A stretch of DNA of 64,000 bases from Candidatus Saccharibacteria bacterium UBA5148 (GCA_002413835.1 DHXU01000008.1:62297-126296), one strand, 5' to 3'. Shown: positions 16,199 to 25,754, counted from the stretch's first letter. Program-made: numbers and translations. Notes: generated from the sequence alone by a model not told the origin.

Positions 16199-17983
16199 TT
16201 AGCCGCTAATCTCGAATTCTTTGAGCTTCTTTTCTTTGGCCTTACCGAAGCCGTGCTGCTGCAGTTCCAGCAACTGAGCATAGACGCCGCCCGTCTGTGC
16301 AAGTTCGGTCGGCGAACCGGATTCGTCGACCTTGCCGCCGCGCAGCGTCACGATCTGGTCGACGTGCTGGATAGTGCTGAGCCGGTGCGCAATGATGATG
16401 GTTGTGCGGTGCTCCATCAGTCGTTCCAGCGCTTCCTGGACCATCTGTTCACTGCGGCTGTCCAGGCTGCTGGTGGCTTCATCCAGGATGAGTATCGGCG
16501 CATCCTTCAAGATGGCCCGGGCGATGGCGATGCGCTGCTTCTGGCCACCGCTGAGGCGCAGGCCACGCTCACCGATCTCGGTGTCATAACCCTTATCCAG
16601 TTTCTCTATGAACTGATGCGCATTGGCATCCTTAGCAGCAGCCACGATCTGATCATGCGCCGCAGCCGGATTGCCGTAAGATATATTCTCAGCAATCGTA
16701 CCACTGAACAGGGCCGGCTCCTGGAAAACGACCGCCACGGAATCACGCAGACTGGCCTGGGTGACGTTCCGGGTATCCTGGCCGTCTATCGAGACTACGC
16801 CCGTGTTGGCGCTGTAGAGGCCGAGTAGCAGACTGACAATCGTCGTCTTGCCCTCGCCGCTTTGACCGACCAGCGCGACCTTACTGTTCGGCTGGACTGA
16901 GAAACTAACATTCTTCAGTACCGATACACCAGTCGAGTAAGCAAACGTCACAGCCTCGAAGTCTATAACTCCTTCGGACACCACGAGCGGCCGGGCCGAG
17001 TCGCCGTCTGTACGCTCCAGTGGTTCGTCCATCACCAGGAAGTAATCCTTGCTGTTACTGATAGCCCGCTGCGTCTGGTCGACCAGGTAACTGATACTGA
17101 AGAGCGGGATGCGGATCAGCTGCGTGTACTGGATCAACAGCACCATGGTTGAGACGCTATAGTTGCCGCGGGCTGTCTGGACGAATATAAAGGCATAGAG
17201 GGCGAAGTTGATGACGGCCAGTACGCTACGGCGTACGACGTCCTGCTTGTGCCAGAATTTGCTCTGCGGCCTGGTCGTGCGGACGACGCGGCGCATAAAC
17301 CTGTCAAAGTAGCCGAGCTCCAGCTCCTCCCGGACAAAGCTTTTAACGACTTTGATCTGCGCCACGCCCTCGGCGAAGCGGCCGCTGGCGATATCCAGAT
17401 CCTGGTTGATCTGCTTCTGGTAGCCCTGCCACGTGCTGCTCGACCGGGCCGTCAGCCAGATGAACACCGGATAGAGCGATGCCAGCATCAGCGCCACCGG
17501 CCAGGCAAAATAAGCGACGATAGCCAGCGTAAAGACAGTGCTGAAGATGAACTGCAGGAAGTTATTGCTCAGCGTCTGCGTGTAGTCAGTTATCTGCTGG
17601 ATACCGCGGCTCATGCGGTTGATAATCGTACCCGACAGTTCATGGTCAAAATAGAACTGTGGCAGTCCGAGAATGTGAGCGTAGTATTTTCGGCTCAGCA
17701 GCCGGCGCTGCTTGGCGGCCAGCATATCGCCGACGTAACCGCCGATGTTACTGAAAACCGTCTGCCCGATATCAGTCAGGAATATCAGCCCGGCAATCAG
17801 CGCCACTACAGTGACATTAACATGACGTAAACCACCAGGCCCGGTAATCTGGTCGATCGCCACCTTGGTCAGCAGCGGGATAACTTGCGACATGGCGGCA
17901 ATCAATATTGTGAAAAATGAGACCGTAATATAATAGCGCCGCAGTTCGCGGGTAAAGATAATGATGCGCCAGATGCTTTTCAT
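16199..17983 (-). CDS. ABC transporter, fused permease and ATPase (exporter type)
   Basis: The 594-aa half-transporter has an N-terminal membrane domain of about six segments (roughly residues 15-310). The ATPase domain has Walker A GQSGEGKTT, signature LSGGQKQR, Walker B LILDEATS and the switch IIAHRLST. It should work as a dimer, exporting lipids, peptides or drugs; the substrate is unknown. A TATACT box lies 10 bases before the ATG. It is divergent from the next gene. Confidence 0.93.
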   Translation of the reverse strand: MKSIWRIIIFTRELRRYYITVSFFTILIAAMSQVIPLLTKVAIDQITGPGGLRHVNVTVVALIAGLIFLTDIGQTVFSNIGGYVGDMLAAKQRRLLSRKYYAHILGLPQFYFDHELSGTIINRMSRGIQQITDYTQTLSNNFLQFIFSTVFTLAIVAYFAWPVALMLASLYPVFIWLTARSSSTWQGYQKQINQDLDIASGRFAEGVAQIKVVKSFVREELELGYFDRFMRRVVRTTRPQSKFWHKQDVVRRSVLAVINFALYAFIFVQTARGNYSVSTMVLLIQYTQLIRIPLFSISYLVDQTQRAISNSKDYFLVMDEPLERTDGDSARPLVVSEGVIDFEAVTFAYSTGVSVLKNVSFSVQPNSKVALVGQSGEGKTTIVSLLLGLYSANTGVVSIDGQDTRNVTQASLRDSVAVVFQEPALFSGTIAENISYGNPAAAHDQIVAAAKDANAHQFIEKLDKGYDTEIGERGLRLSGGQKQRIAIARAILKDAPILILDEATSSLDSRSEQMVQEALERLMEHRTTIIIAHRLSTIQHVDQIVTLRGGKVDESGSPTELAQTGGVYAQLLELQQHGFGKAKEKKLKEFEISG

Positions 17984-18176
17984 ATTTAACTACAGTATAA
18001 CGGAGAAGACGGCCTACCCCATAAAATATCTGCGGCATTCAGCTGGCCGGACAGTTCCAGCTGTCCAACATAATACTTTGCTTCAGACACAAAATGTTCT
18101 ATAACTATACCATGTTCCCGGGAATCCTCCCGTAAGAACACGCACGTCTCATCTCACTATGCCCGCGGAGGCTACT

Positions 18177-19511
18177 GTGAACGCAAAGAAAAGCAAGGTT
18201 CAGCGTAAGAAGCTGAGCAAGATCGCCGCCTACATCTTCGTCGGACTGGCCACTGGGCTGGTTCTCGGCATGGCGTTCGGCGTGATCATGATCATCCTGC
18301 AGCGGTTTTCCCTGCAGCAAGCCCTGATCGCCATGGGCATCGGAGCGCCAAGCGGCATCATCATCGGCCTGGTCGCCTACAAGGTCTCCCGGTCGGAGAA
18401 GATCTGGAATCCCAGTCCGCGACAGGCCGTCACGAGGATGGTCATCGTTATGGCACTGGTCGTCGGCCTGGTCGTCGGCTGGTGGGTGCAGTACTTGACG
18501 CACTGGCCGCGGTACAGCCTGTTGATCGTGGGAGCCATCGTGGCCCTCGTACTCGGCAGGTTCGCCTCGCTGATCATCCATGAGGACGGAGATCGCACGC
18601 TGCCCGAAGGACGCGAAGCGCCCACTGTCATCGAGGAGTACAACCACGTACCCAAGTGGCTGCTGAAGCGCTACTACCCGCTCCTGATCGTGGACGACAA
18701 GTACCCCGATAACAGCGAGACCGAAGTCCGCTTCGCCGGCCGTCTGCACTGGACGCAGCAGGTCAATGACACGACGATCGATATGATTGTCATGCTGGTG
18801 GCAGGCTGGCTGGTGTTCGGACGCCCCGGTACGGTGTGGATCCGCGACCTGGTCATCCACAATCCGTGGAAGTCGCTGATTGCGCTCGGTGCACTCGTCG
18901 CCTTCTCTGTGGCCCTGGCCATGAAGAAGAAGCTGCGACTAAAGTTGAAGACCAAGAAACCGTGGATTCCCGCGGTAATTGGCTTCATCCTGATGTGGGC
19001 TCTCATCGGCACGCCCGGTGCTGGCCTACTGCTGAAAGCCTTCGGACCCACAGGGTCTGTCGTCTTCTGGTCGATCGTTGCTGCCATCGCCGGCATGCGC
19101 GCCTACTGGAATTCGACCGACAGGACACACACCGTGTTCATGCTGACGAACATCTATCTGCGGATAGTGAAGCGGGGACCGATCCTGATACCCTGGATGC
19201 CTGCCCGAAGCGAGATGGTTCCGATCGACAAGATCAACATCGTCTTGCCCATCGAGACCTCGGCGGGTAAAGCCACGGGCCGCGCCGGCGTTACAGTCAG
19301 CGTGCCCGCCGAGACCAAGGAGCATGGCGAGACGTTCAGCATCGACGCTGCGTTCGAGCGCATGTACCCGCTCCGTAAGGGCGAGCATAGCGAGCTCATC
19401 CAGCAGCTGAACTTGATGATGCAGCGGAATGCCTCGGGATCACGGGGACTGCAACTGGACGAACCGGAGGACGACGCCGGGAAGGTACAAGAAGCCGAGC
19501 AGAAGGCCTGA
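18177..19511 (+). CDS. Multi-pass membrane protein of unknown function
   Basis: The protein has about 444 aa with around eight hydrophobic segments: two near residues 20-65, two near 90-130, one near 195-215, then three near 230-330. A soluble C-terminal region of about 120 residues is acidic and Lys-rich at the end. I chose GTG at 18177 because GGAGG stands 5 bases before it; the in-frame ATG at 18159 has no such site. The gene looks richer in G and C than its neighbours and strongly prefers C/G-ending codons, which could reflect transfer or high expression. No family is recognised with confidence. Confidence 0.75.
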   Translation: MNAKKSKVQRKKLSKIAAYIFVGLATGLVLGMAFGVIMIILQRFSLQQALIAMGIGAPSGIIIGLVAYKVSRSEKIWNPSPRQAVTRMVIVMALVVGLVVGWWVQYLTHWPRYSLLIVGAIVALVLGRFASLIIHEDGDRTLPEGREAPTVIEEYNHVPKWLLKRYYPLLIVDDKYPDNSETEVRFAGRLHWTQQVNDTTIDMIVMLVAGWLVFGRPGTVWIRDLVIHNPWKSLIALGALVAFSVALAMKKKLRLKLKTKKPWIPAVIGFILMWALIGTPGAGLLLKAFGPTGSVVFWSIVAAIAGMRAYWNSTDRTHTVFMLTNIYLRIVKRGPILIPWMPARSEMVPIDKINIVLPIETSAGKATGRAGVTVSVPAETKEHGETFSIDAAFERMYPLRKGEHSELIQQLNLMMQRNASGSRGLQLDEPEDDAGKVQEAEQKA

Positions 19512-19540
19512 CGCGGCTGACCCGTACGAGACGTGCGAAC

Positions 19541-19595
19541 GGTCCTGGCGGGCTGACTTGAATCCTTCACGGGATGACATTCAGCCGCCAGGACC
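19541..19595 (+). terminator. Long stem-loop after the membrane protein gene
   Basis: Arms 19541-19556 and 19581-19595 pair over 15 positions (GGTCCTGGCGG..CTGA) with one bulged base and a 24-base loop. No T-run follows, so it may protect the 3' end or serve as a weak terminator between convergent genes (pheT ends at 19613). Confidence 0.55.
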
Positions 19596-19612
19596 TAGCA
19601 ACACTTTATTAT

Positions 19613-22213
19613 CTATATTCGTTCAGCGCTCAAGGCGCCACCGGCTGCAGCGGCCAGAGCATCAAGCATGACACCAACTTCGGTGTCAGTCATCGTTTTA
19701 TCATAGGAAGTGATGCTGAGTCTGAAAGTAATCTGTTTATAGTCTGCATCCTCTGCCCGCTGATAGATGTCCAGCGCAGACACTGACAGTACATCGCCCG
19801 CTGGCAATTGGCTACTGAGGTTGCCCTGCACGAAATCATGGAGGGTCTGATACGGCAGGGCTGCAACAACACGTAGCGTGATGTCCTGCCGGACTTTCGG
19901 AAACCGTGACAATTTCTGGTAGCCCGGTGCGACCTGCTGGCTGAGTTCCTGCAGCAAACTGAGGTCGAGTTCAAAGCCAGCTGTATACTCAGGCAGCTTC
20001 AGGCTCTTCCGGACTGCGCTGCGATATTCTCCGATTTCGCCGAGACAGTAACCCGGGACGACTATGGCAGCCGTACGGCTGACTTCATACTGTGCGGTCT
20101 TGAGTTTGGTGGAACCGACGTAGCTATCCGGGTCATAAGGAATAATTTGTACTTTATCGGCTATCCCCAGGTCTTCCAGCAGAGTCATAAGGTATTTCTG
20201 GGCCTGATAATATGCTGCCCCGACATGGTTGGCCGCCGCCTTTGGATTGGCGGCGAAGACGACAGCCAGCCATTCCATCTCTGATGGCACTTCCTGTGCA
20301 GGTGTAACCGGGTCGTCCTGCTGCGGCAAAAAGTGTGATTTGCCCATTTCAAATAGCGCGAACTCATCGTATCCAGCCTTGATATTGGCGTGTACCTTGT
20401 CGAGCAGGCTCGGTGTCAGGCTCATCCGGTAGTACTGCAGGTCGGGACTGAGGGCATTGCTTAGTTTGTAGGCCAGCGTCTTGTCCTGTCCGACGCGGTC
20501 CAGCAGATTGCCATGCACGAAACTATAGTTCAATACTTCGTTGGCGCCGGCCCGGCTCAGCGCATTCCGAACGCGGGTCTTCATGTCCAGCATCGGATCC
20601 TTGGTGGCCGGCGCCAGGTCACGCTTCGGTAAAGCCAGCGGCAATGTATCAAAACCATACAACCTGCCGACTTCCTCGACGATGTCTTCGGCAATCTCGA
20701 TGTCGGTCCGCCAAAATGGTGCCGTAATATGCAGCGAGTCTGTTCCCTCATCTTGCTCGACGCGGAATTCGACATTCTGTAGCAACGACACAATCTCGCC
20801 CGTGGTTAGCGATAAACCAAGGCGCCGGTTGATGAAATCAACGCTGACAGCTACGGGCTCGTGCAGCGAACTGGAATCCTGGATCTCCTGTGGCAGATGG
20901 TTGTCGTCCACTGCAACACTTGCAACCCGGCCGCCGGCAATGCGCTCGACATCACTGACAATCCTGGCCAGCACGGCCATGGTCTGCAGCGGACTCTGAC
21001 CCTTATTAAACCGCGTAACAGCGTCGGTGAATATACCGTGTGTCATCGATGTCCGACGGATGGAATACATATCAAAGCTGGCAGACTCCAGGATAATATT
21101 GGTCGTATCGTTATCAATTTCGGTGTCACCGCCGCCCATCACACCGCCAAGGCCGATCGACTTATTGGCAGTCGCGATCAGGATTGATTCACCGCGCGGC
21201 TCAATCTCTTTGCCGTTCAGTAACGTCAACTTCTCACCGTCACGTGGATGACGCACAACCAGTGTGGCGTGGTCGGCGCTGCCCTCTTCAGACGAGTCCT
21301 GGGCGACAACTTTATCATAATCGTAGGCATGTAGCGGCTGGCCAGTGAGCAACATGTAGTAATTCGTCAGGTCGACGATGTTATTGATCGGCCGGAATCC
21401 TAGCCGACTCAGCTCGACCTGCAACCAGACTGGACTCTGCCCGATCTTTACGCCCGCCATCGGAACGGCAGTGAAGCGTGGCACCAGCTCCGGCAGTTCA
21501 TTACGGATTTCCAGCCTGAGCTGCGACTGTTCGGGAGCTGCAATCCCGGCATCCGCCCTGTACCACTCGGGGCTCGTGAATTTCTGGCCCTGGATGCCGG
21601 CGATCTCGCGGGCAATCCCCAACATACCAAAACAGTCAGGTCGGTGCGTGAACATCTTGTTTTCCATATCGATGACGACATCATCAGTCAGGTTATACTT
21701 GTCGGCGAACATCGTACCAGGTGCCACGTCCTCATCAATTTCCAAGATGCCATCATGACTATCGCCGAGTACCAGTTCCTTGGGGCTGGCCAGCATGCCG
21801 TTACTGACTTCACCGCGGATATCGCGGACACTGAGGACGAATGGATCACTGTCATAGCTGCTTGGCACTGTCGAGTCTGGCGGCAACCAGGCGACCGTCA
21901 GCCCCGCCCGGACATTCGGAGCACCACAGACAACTTGCACATGACCATCAGCGTCACGCTCCACGTCAGCTGCAACACCACCGTCATCGATTTTGCAGAT
22001 ACTCAAATGGTCCGAATTCTCGTGCCCATGACACTCAATGACCTTAGCAATAATGATACCGGCGTATTTCTTACCAACTTCGATGGTTTCTTCGACTCCA
22101 GCTAGCTGGGCACCTATCCTCTCAACCAGTTTAGCAACTCCGTCCGGCGCAGGGTTTTCAGACCATGTGTAGAGTTCCTGGTAATACTTGATCTGGTTGA
22201 CACTTACTTTCAT
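19613..22213 (-). CDS. pheT: Phenylalanyl-tRNA synthetase beta subunit
   Basis: With PheS it charges tRNA-Phe. I chose the ATG at 22213 (MKVSVNQIKYY), giving about 866 aa. It overlaps the mazG-like gene by ATGA, so the two are translationally coupled. An EMAP/tRNA-binding-like domain covers about residues 40-160, then the B3/B4 editing region (with NNIVDLTNYYMLLTGQPLHAYD), B5, and a C-terminal anticodon-binding domain near residues 770-866. The length is slightly above the usual 800. The order is pheS-mazG-pheT. Confidence 0.95.
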   Translation of the reverse strand: MKVSVNQIKYYQELYTWSENPAPDGVAKLVERIGAQLAGVEETIEVGKKYAGIIIAKVIECHGHENSDHLSICKIDDGGVAADVERDADGHVQVVCGAPNVRAGLTVAWLPPDSTVPSSYDSDPFVLSVRDIRGEVSNGMLASPKELVLGDSHDGILEIDEDVAPGTMFADKYNLTDDVVIDMENKMFTHRPDCFGMLGIAREIAGIQGQKFTSPEWYRADAGIAAPEQSQLRLEIRNELPELVPRFTAVPMAGVKIGQSPVWLQVELSRLGFRPINNIVDLTNYYMLLTGQPLHAYDYDKVVAQDSSEEGSADHATLVVRHPRDGEKLTLLNGKEIEPRGESILIATANKSIGLGGVMGGGDTEIDNDTTNIILESASFDMYSIRRTSMTHGIFTDAVTRFNKGQSPLQTMAVLARIVSDVERIAGGRVASVAVDDNHLPQEIQDSSSLHEPVAVSVDFINRRLGLSLTTGEIVSLLQNVEFRVEQDEGTDSLHITAPFWRTDIEIAEDIVEEVGRLYGFDTLPLALPKRDLAPATKDPMLDMKTRVRNALSRAGANEVLNYSFVHGNLLDRVGQDKTLAYKLSNALSPDLQYYRMSLTPSLLDKVHANIKAGYDEFALFEMGKSHFLPQQDDPVTPAQEVPSEMEWLAVVFAANPKAAANHVGAAYYQAQKYLMTLLEDLGIADKVQIIPYDPDSYVGSTKLKTAQYEVSRTAAIVVPGYCLGEIGEYRSAVRKSLKLPEYTAGFELDLSLLQELSQQVAPGYQKLSRFPKVRQDITLRVVAALPYQTLHDFVQGNLSSQLPAGDVLSVSALDIYQRAEDADYKQITFRLSITSYDKTMTDTEVGVMLDALAAAAGGALSAERI

Positions 22214-22536
22214 ACATCGGCCTCGGAGATACGCTTGGTGATAACCTCCATCGTCTTCTGGAATTCGGTTTCCAGATCGATGCCGTAATATTTCGAGATG
22301 ACCAGGATAGACCACAGACAATCAGCCAGTTCATGGCCGAGCTTGGCATCGACATCGCTGATATCCCGTAGGTTCTCCTTGGCCATGACCAGTTTTTCGA
22401 GATCGCCGACATCACCGACGAATCCCATAGCGTAGTCCCGTATGCGCCAGGCTTCTTTGCCGTTCTTAGCGTTTGATGCTTCATACTGCGTGCGGATCTC
22501 TTCCGCCAGTTCCATGAGTTCCTGTAGTGTTTTCAT
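22210..22536 (-). CDS. MazG-like nucleotide pyrophosphohydrolase
   Basis: This 108-aa all-alpha protein resembles the MazG-like/dUTPase superfamily of non-canonical NTP pyrophosphohydrolases. Acidic residues in GDVGDLEKLVMAKE and LGHELADCLWSILVISKYYGID form the expected metal-binding E/D pattern. It overlaps pheS and pheT by 4 bases on both sides (ATGA), so it is locked into the synthetase operon. The substrate is unknown; nucleotide-pool cleaning is likely. Confidence 0.8.
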   Translation of the reverse strand: MKTLQELMELAEEIRTQYEASNAKNGKEAWRIRDYAMGFVGDVGDLEKLVMAKENLRDISDVDAKLGHELADCLWSILVISKYYGIDLETEFQKTMEVITKRISEADV

Positions 22537-23588
22537 TTGAATTGCCTCAAAAATTCTAATTTACCTGATTCAAAATGCCGGACGTCCTCGATACCGTGCT
22601 TCATCATGACCAGTCGGTCGAGGCCGCAGCCCCAGGCGAAGCCGGTGTAGATGTTCGGATCGATATCGGCCGCCCGCAGGACATTCGGATGGATCATGCC
22701 GCAGCCTAACAGTTCGATCCAGCCGCTGTAACTGCAGACGTTACAACCCTGTTTCTTACAGAACGGACAGCTCATGGCAAACTCGAACGATGGCTCAGTG
22801 AACGGGAAATAAAACGGCTGTGTTTTGACATCCAGCTCCTGCTGATAGTACTCCTGCAGAAATGTCTTAAGCGTTGCCATCAGCTGGCCGACAGTGACGC
22901 CCTTGTCGACGTAAATACCTTCGACCTGGTAAAAGGTGTGCTCGTGCCGGGCATCGAGGTCTTCGTTCCGGAAAACGCGGTCCGGTACAACGACGGCGAT
23001 CGGTTTGCCCTGCTCGAGATTAGCGGCGTATTGCCTAAGCAACCGGTTCTGCATGGTGCTGGTGTGGGCTGGTGCTATATAGCGTTTGCCGTTTTCAGCG
23101 GTCTGTTCCGTCATGAAGGTATCGTAATCATCCCGGGCCGGATGGCCTTCCGGGAAGTTCAGGGCGCCGAACATATGATAGTCATCGTCTATCTCGCGCG
23201 ACTGCGAAGCATTAAAGCCCATACGGTAAAAAATATCGAGGATCTGGTCGCGCTCGGTCATCAGCGGATGTCTTGATCCGACTTCACTGCTCAGCAGAGC
23301 CGGTCGCCGGTCGGCTGGCACGTTGATATCAAACGGTGCCGTTACATCGATCGGCCGCAACACCTCGGCCTGCTCCTGGTGGCTCTCAATCAGACCGATG
23401 AGCTCCTGCTTCAGCTGGTTCAGTTCCTGACCAAAAGCGCTGCGTTCGTCTGTCGGAAGTGTGGGGATTTCGGCATACAGCGCCCGCAGCTCGGGCGCCT
23501 TCAGGATATCAGCCTTCGCTGCAAGCGTGTCAAAGCGCTGGTGCAGTACATTGGCAGTCTCGGTAATGTGTGGATTTTGGTAGTTCAT
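22533..23588 (-). CDS. pheS: Phenylalanyl-tRNA synthetase alpha subunit
   Basis: The catalytic alpha subunit. A coiled N-terminal arm (about residues 1-90) is followed by the class II core with motif 2 (FRNEDLDARHEHTFYQVEG) and motif 3 (GCGLDRLVMM). A Cys-rich CPFCKKQGCNVC insertion before GWIELLGCGMIHP is a known variant of bacterial PheS. A TTG lies at 23597, but the ATG at 23588 is better placed, 11 bases after the TATACT box. It is the first gene of pheS-mazG-pheT. Confidence 0.95.
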   Translation of the reverse strand: MNYQNPHITETANVLHQRFDTLAAKADILKAPELRALYAEIPTLPTDERSAFGQELNQLKQELIGLIESHQEQAEVLRPIDVTAPFDINVPADRRPALLSSEVGSRHPLMTERDQILDIFYRMGFNASQSREIDDDYHMFGALNFPEGHPARDDYDTFMTEQTAENGKRYIAPAHTSTMQNRLLRQYAANLEQGKPIAVVVPDRVFRNEDLDARHEHTFYQVEGIYVDKGVTVGQLMATLKTFLQEYYQQELDVKTQPFYFPFTEPSFEFAMSCPFCKKQGCNVCSYSGWIELLGCGMIHPNVLRAADIDPNIYTGFAWGCGLDRLVMMKHGIEDVRHFESGKLEFLRQFK

Positions 23589-23644
23589 ATCTGACAATCA
23601 GTATACCAGTCTTCTAACAGAGATGCAGGATTAGCGGGTAAGAA

Positions 23645-23956
23645 TTATAAAGCGCCGGGATGCAGGACACCAGTCACCATATATTTGAACCTGCCGTGTG
23701 ACGCTATATCGACTACTGTTTTACCATAGAGGCGCGGGTGGCCGCCTAGCTTGGGATTCCGCTGAACATCGGCTTCGTCCGGGAGGACATTGACAGCTGT
23801 TTCGTCTGCATCCTCATGATGAATCGTCGGCCCGCCAACAACGAATCCGCCGCAGAGACGTCCGACCTTTTCCCAGGACCCCGGCTCCGCTCCAACCTGA
23901 TGCATAATTTCAATAACTACCCGTTCACCCACCTGAAATGCTTCGCCAATTGCCAT
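23645..23956 (-). CDS. Small hypothetical protein, 103 aa
   Basis: I do not recognise it. It is soluble, with a small beta-rich pattern (GERVVIEIMHQVG, GGFVVGGPTIHHED) and several His residues. An AAGGTAG ribosome-binding site and upstream TATAGT suggest its own promoter. It lies between pheS and a strong bidirectional terminator. Confidence 0.6.
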   Translation of the reverse strand: MAIGEAFQVGERVVIEIMHQVGAEPGSWEKVGRLCGGFVVGGPTIHHEDADETAVNVLPDEADVQRNPKLGGHPRLYGKTVVDIASHGRFKYMVTGVLHPGAL

Positions 23957-24026
23957 ATATCTACCTTAATTTGTATTACTGTTATATAGCCACTATAGCA
24001 TAATGCTTATGTCTATATTACTAAGA

Positions 24027-24063
24027 AAAACGGCCTGTCTACATTGCAGTAACAGGCCGTTTT
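24027..24063 (-). terminator. Intrinsic terminator, usable on both strands
   Basis: Perfect 12-base arms AAAACGGCCTGT and ACAGGCCGTTTT flank a 13-base loop. On the minus strand it ends the two-gene unit 24094-25094. Confidence 0.9.
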
Positions 24064-24093
24064 CATGTGTTTTATGGCATACGCTTGATGGTC

Positions 24094-24372
24094 TTAGAGC
24101 ATGGCGTTCATGTCGGCGTCGAGCGAACCATCATCGAGGTTACTGTCGAGCTGGCCACTGGCAGCATCAAGCGATTTGCCAGTCTGCGTCAGATCGGCCT
24201 TGGTCTGAATTTTTGCGGGAACACCCGGCTGGCTGGCTTGCTGCTGGGAGTCAGCGGCTTTATTCATATGCATGACCTTGTAGCCAGCAAACCCGATCAC
24301 TGCCACGACGAGAATGACTGCCAGTACGCCAACGGCTTCGAAGCCGGCCTGATTGATGTAGTGTCTACGCAT
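24094..24372 (-). CDS. Pilin-like single-pass membrane protein
   Basis: The 92-aa protein has a short N-terminus, then GFEAVGVLAVILVVAVIGFAGYKV, which resembles a type IV prepilin cleavage site (G before F) followed by the hydrophobic helix. The usual Glu5 of pilins is replaced by Gly, so processing and assembly are uncertain. The rest is polar and Gln/Asp-rich. Its ATG overlaps the stop of the upstream secreted protein (TAATG), so they are co-translated and may act together at the surface. Confidence 0.65.
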   Translation of the reverse strand: MRRHYINQAGFEAVGVLAVILVVAVIGFAGYKVMHMNKAADSQQQASQPGVPAKIQTKADLTQTGKSLDAASGQLDSNLDDGSLDADMNAML

Positions 24373-25094
24373 TAGTTCGTTCCCCCTGTGGTGTTGACAT
24401 CAGTAGCATTATCCGTACTAGTCGATGGGTTATCTGATGAAGTGGTAGATTTTGCGGTCATCAGTGTCACTAATACCGCTTTGATGGATTTGCGGTAATC
24501 CTGCAGCGCCGTGCGGGCATTTTTGACTGCAGTTTTGACTGTCGCAACCGATGCAGCTGGATCGGTGCTGCTACAATCAATCTTTACTGTCAGCGCCGAT
24601 AGAGCGTTGACTGCTGCGGTTGCACCCACTTTCTGTGCATCAGCCGCAGTAACCAATGAAGCATAGTCGGCTGCAGACAGTTGCTTGTCTGCCTGGTAGG
24701 CCTGCAGCTTGGCATAGGTATCATTCAACCGCGTCAGCTGGCGGGTTGCCTGGGCGCCGTAATTGGTTATCTTATTGTTCAGGTTAGCTTCGCGGGCCGT
24801 GCAGGCCTTCTGACGATCTGCCACAGAATGCTGCTTCTTATTCTGGCGCTCAGTCGCCAGTAGCTGCTTGGCTTCACCACGGAGCGTACTGACATCGCCG
24901 GTAGTCACATGGTCAGTCTCAGATTCAGACTCATCAGAACTACTGGAGCCGCTCGATTTATTAGTCGTGACAGTCGTGCTGTTTGAGACTGACGAGCCGC
25001 TACCCTTCGCAGCCGAGACAGGCCCGACAGCCAGGACAGATACCGCGACGACAGATACCGCCAGGAGTCCAAGATTAGTTTTTAGATGTTGCAT
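24372..25094 (-). CDS. Secreted helical protein of unknown function
   Basis: The 240-aa protein has a signal peptide (hydrophobic core at about residues 8-25, likely cut after VSA) and a Ser-rich acidic linker. A helical domain of about 130 residues carries two cysteines (KACTAREA and IDCSSTD). The C-terminus is again Thr/Ser/Asn-rich. A GAAAGGA ribosome-binding site lies 5 bases before the ATG. Its low-complexity ends suggest a surface or linker protein. It is coupled to the pilin-like gene. Confidence 0.72.
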   Translation of the reverse strand: MQHLKTNLGLLAVSVVAVSVLAVGPVSAAKGSGSSVSNSTTVTTNKSSGSSSSDESESETDHVTTGDVSTLRGEAKQLLATERQNKKQHSVADRQKACTAREANLNNKITNYGAQATRQLTRLNDTYAKLQAYQADKQLSAADYASLVTAADAQKVGATAAVNALSALTVKIDCSSTDPAASVATVKTAVKNARTALQDYRKSIKAVLVTLMTAKSTTSSDNPSTSTDNATDVNTTGGTN

Positions 25095-25172
25095 GCAATC
25101 CTTTCATTGATTTCTAAGAATGTTATTAGTTTATTCTCTCCCGCTTATGTTTGCAACGCAGCAATATAACAC

Positions 25173-25185
25173 TACAATATAATCT
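25173..25185 (+). promoter_or_regulatory. -10 box of leaderless yajQ promoter
   Basis: TACAAT at 25173-25178 is followed by 7 bases and the ATG at 25186. No ribosome-binding site is present. Confidence 0.6.
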
Positions 25186-25695
25186 ATGCCTACTTTTTCT
25201 TTTGATGCAGTCTCAGAATACGACAAAGCCGAGATGAATAACGTCTACGACCAGACAGAGCGTGAGATCACCAGCCGCTACGACTTCAAGGGCACCCCGG
25301 CTGCCATCGAATGGCTCAAAACCGAAAGAGACGGCGACAAGACGGGATTTAAGATAACCGGCACCGGCGAGTGGCAGATTGATGCCATCCTGGAAATTGT
25401 CCGCAAGAAGCTGGCCGCCCGCAACCAGAGCCAAAAGGTTCTCGATACTTCCAAGGATGTCACCGAAAGCAACCTGAAAGCCACCAAAGAAGTCCCCTTC
25501 AAAAAGGGTCTCGACCAGGAAAAAGCCAAGAAGATTACCGCCCTGATCCGCGACACCTACCCCAAGGTCAAACCGCAGATCCAAGGCGACGTCGTCCGCG
25601 TCGTCGGCAGCAGCAAGGATGACCTGCAGAACGTCATGCAGTTACTGCGGGCCCAGGATTTTGATTTCGCCATTAGTTTCACGAATTACCGCTAA
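25186..25695 (+). CDS. yajQ: YajQ-family (DUF520) nucleotide-binding protein
   Basis: The 169-aa protein matches YajQ: the N-terminus FSFDAVSEYDKAEMNN, EITSRYDFKGT, and the C-terminus DLQNVMQLLRAQDFDFAISFTNYR. Family members bind nucleic acids or nucleotides, and some bind cyclic di-GMP. The length is typical. It is cytoplasmic and expressed from its own leaderless promoter. Confidence 0.92.
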   Translation: MPTFSFDAVSEYDKAEMNNVYDQTEREITSRYDFKGTPAAIEWLKTERDGDKTGFKITGTGEWQIDAILEIVRKKLAARNQSQKVLDTSKDVTESNLKATKEVPFKKGLDQEKAKKITALIRDTYPKVKPQIQGDVVRVVGSSKDDLQNVMQLLRAQDFDFAISFTNYR

Positions 25696-25719
25696 CCAGG
25701 CACCTCGGTCCCGAGTATA

Positions 25720-25754
25720 TTGACAACCGCGTCTCACAAGTTTAAGCTCCCAAT
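25720..25754 (+). promoter_or_regulatory. Full leaderless promoter
   Basis: TTGACA at 25720-25725, 17 bases, TAAGCT at 25743-25748, then 6 bases to the ATG at 25755. Confidence 0.65.
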
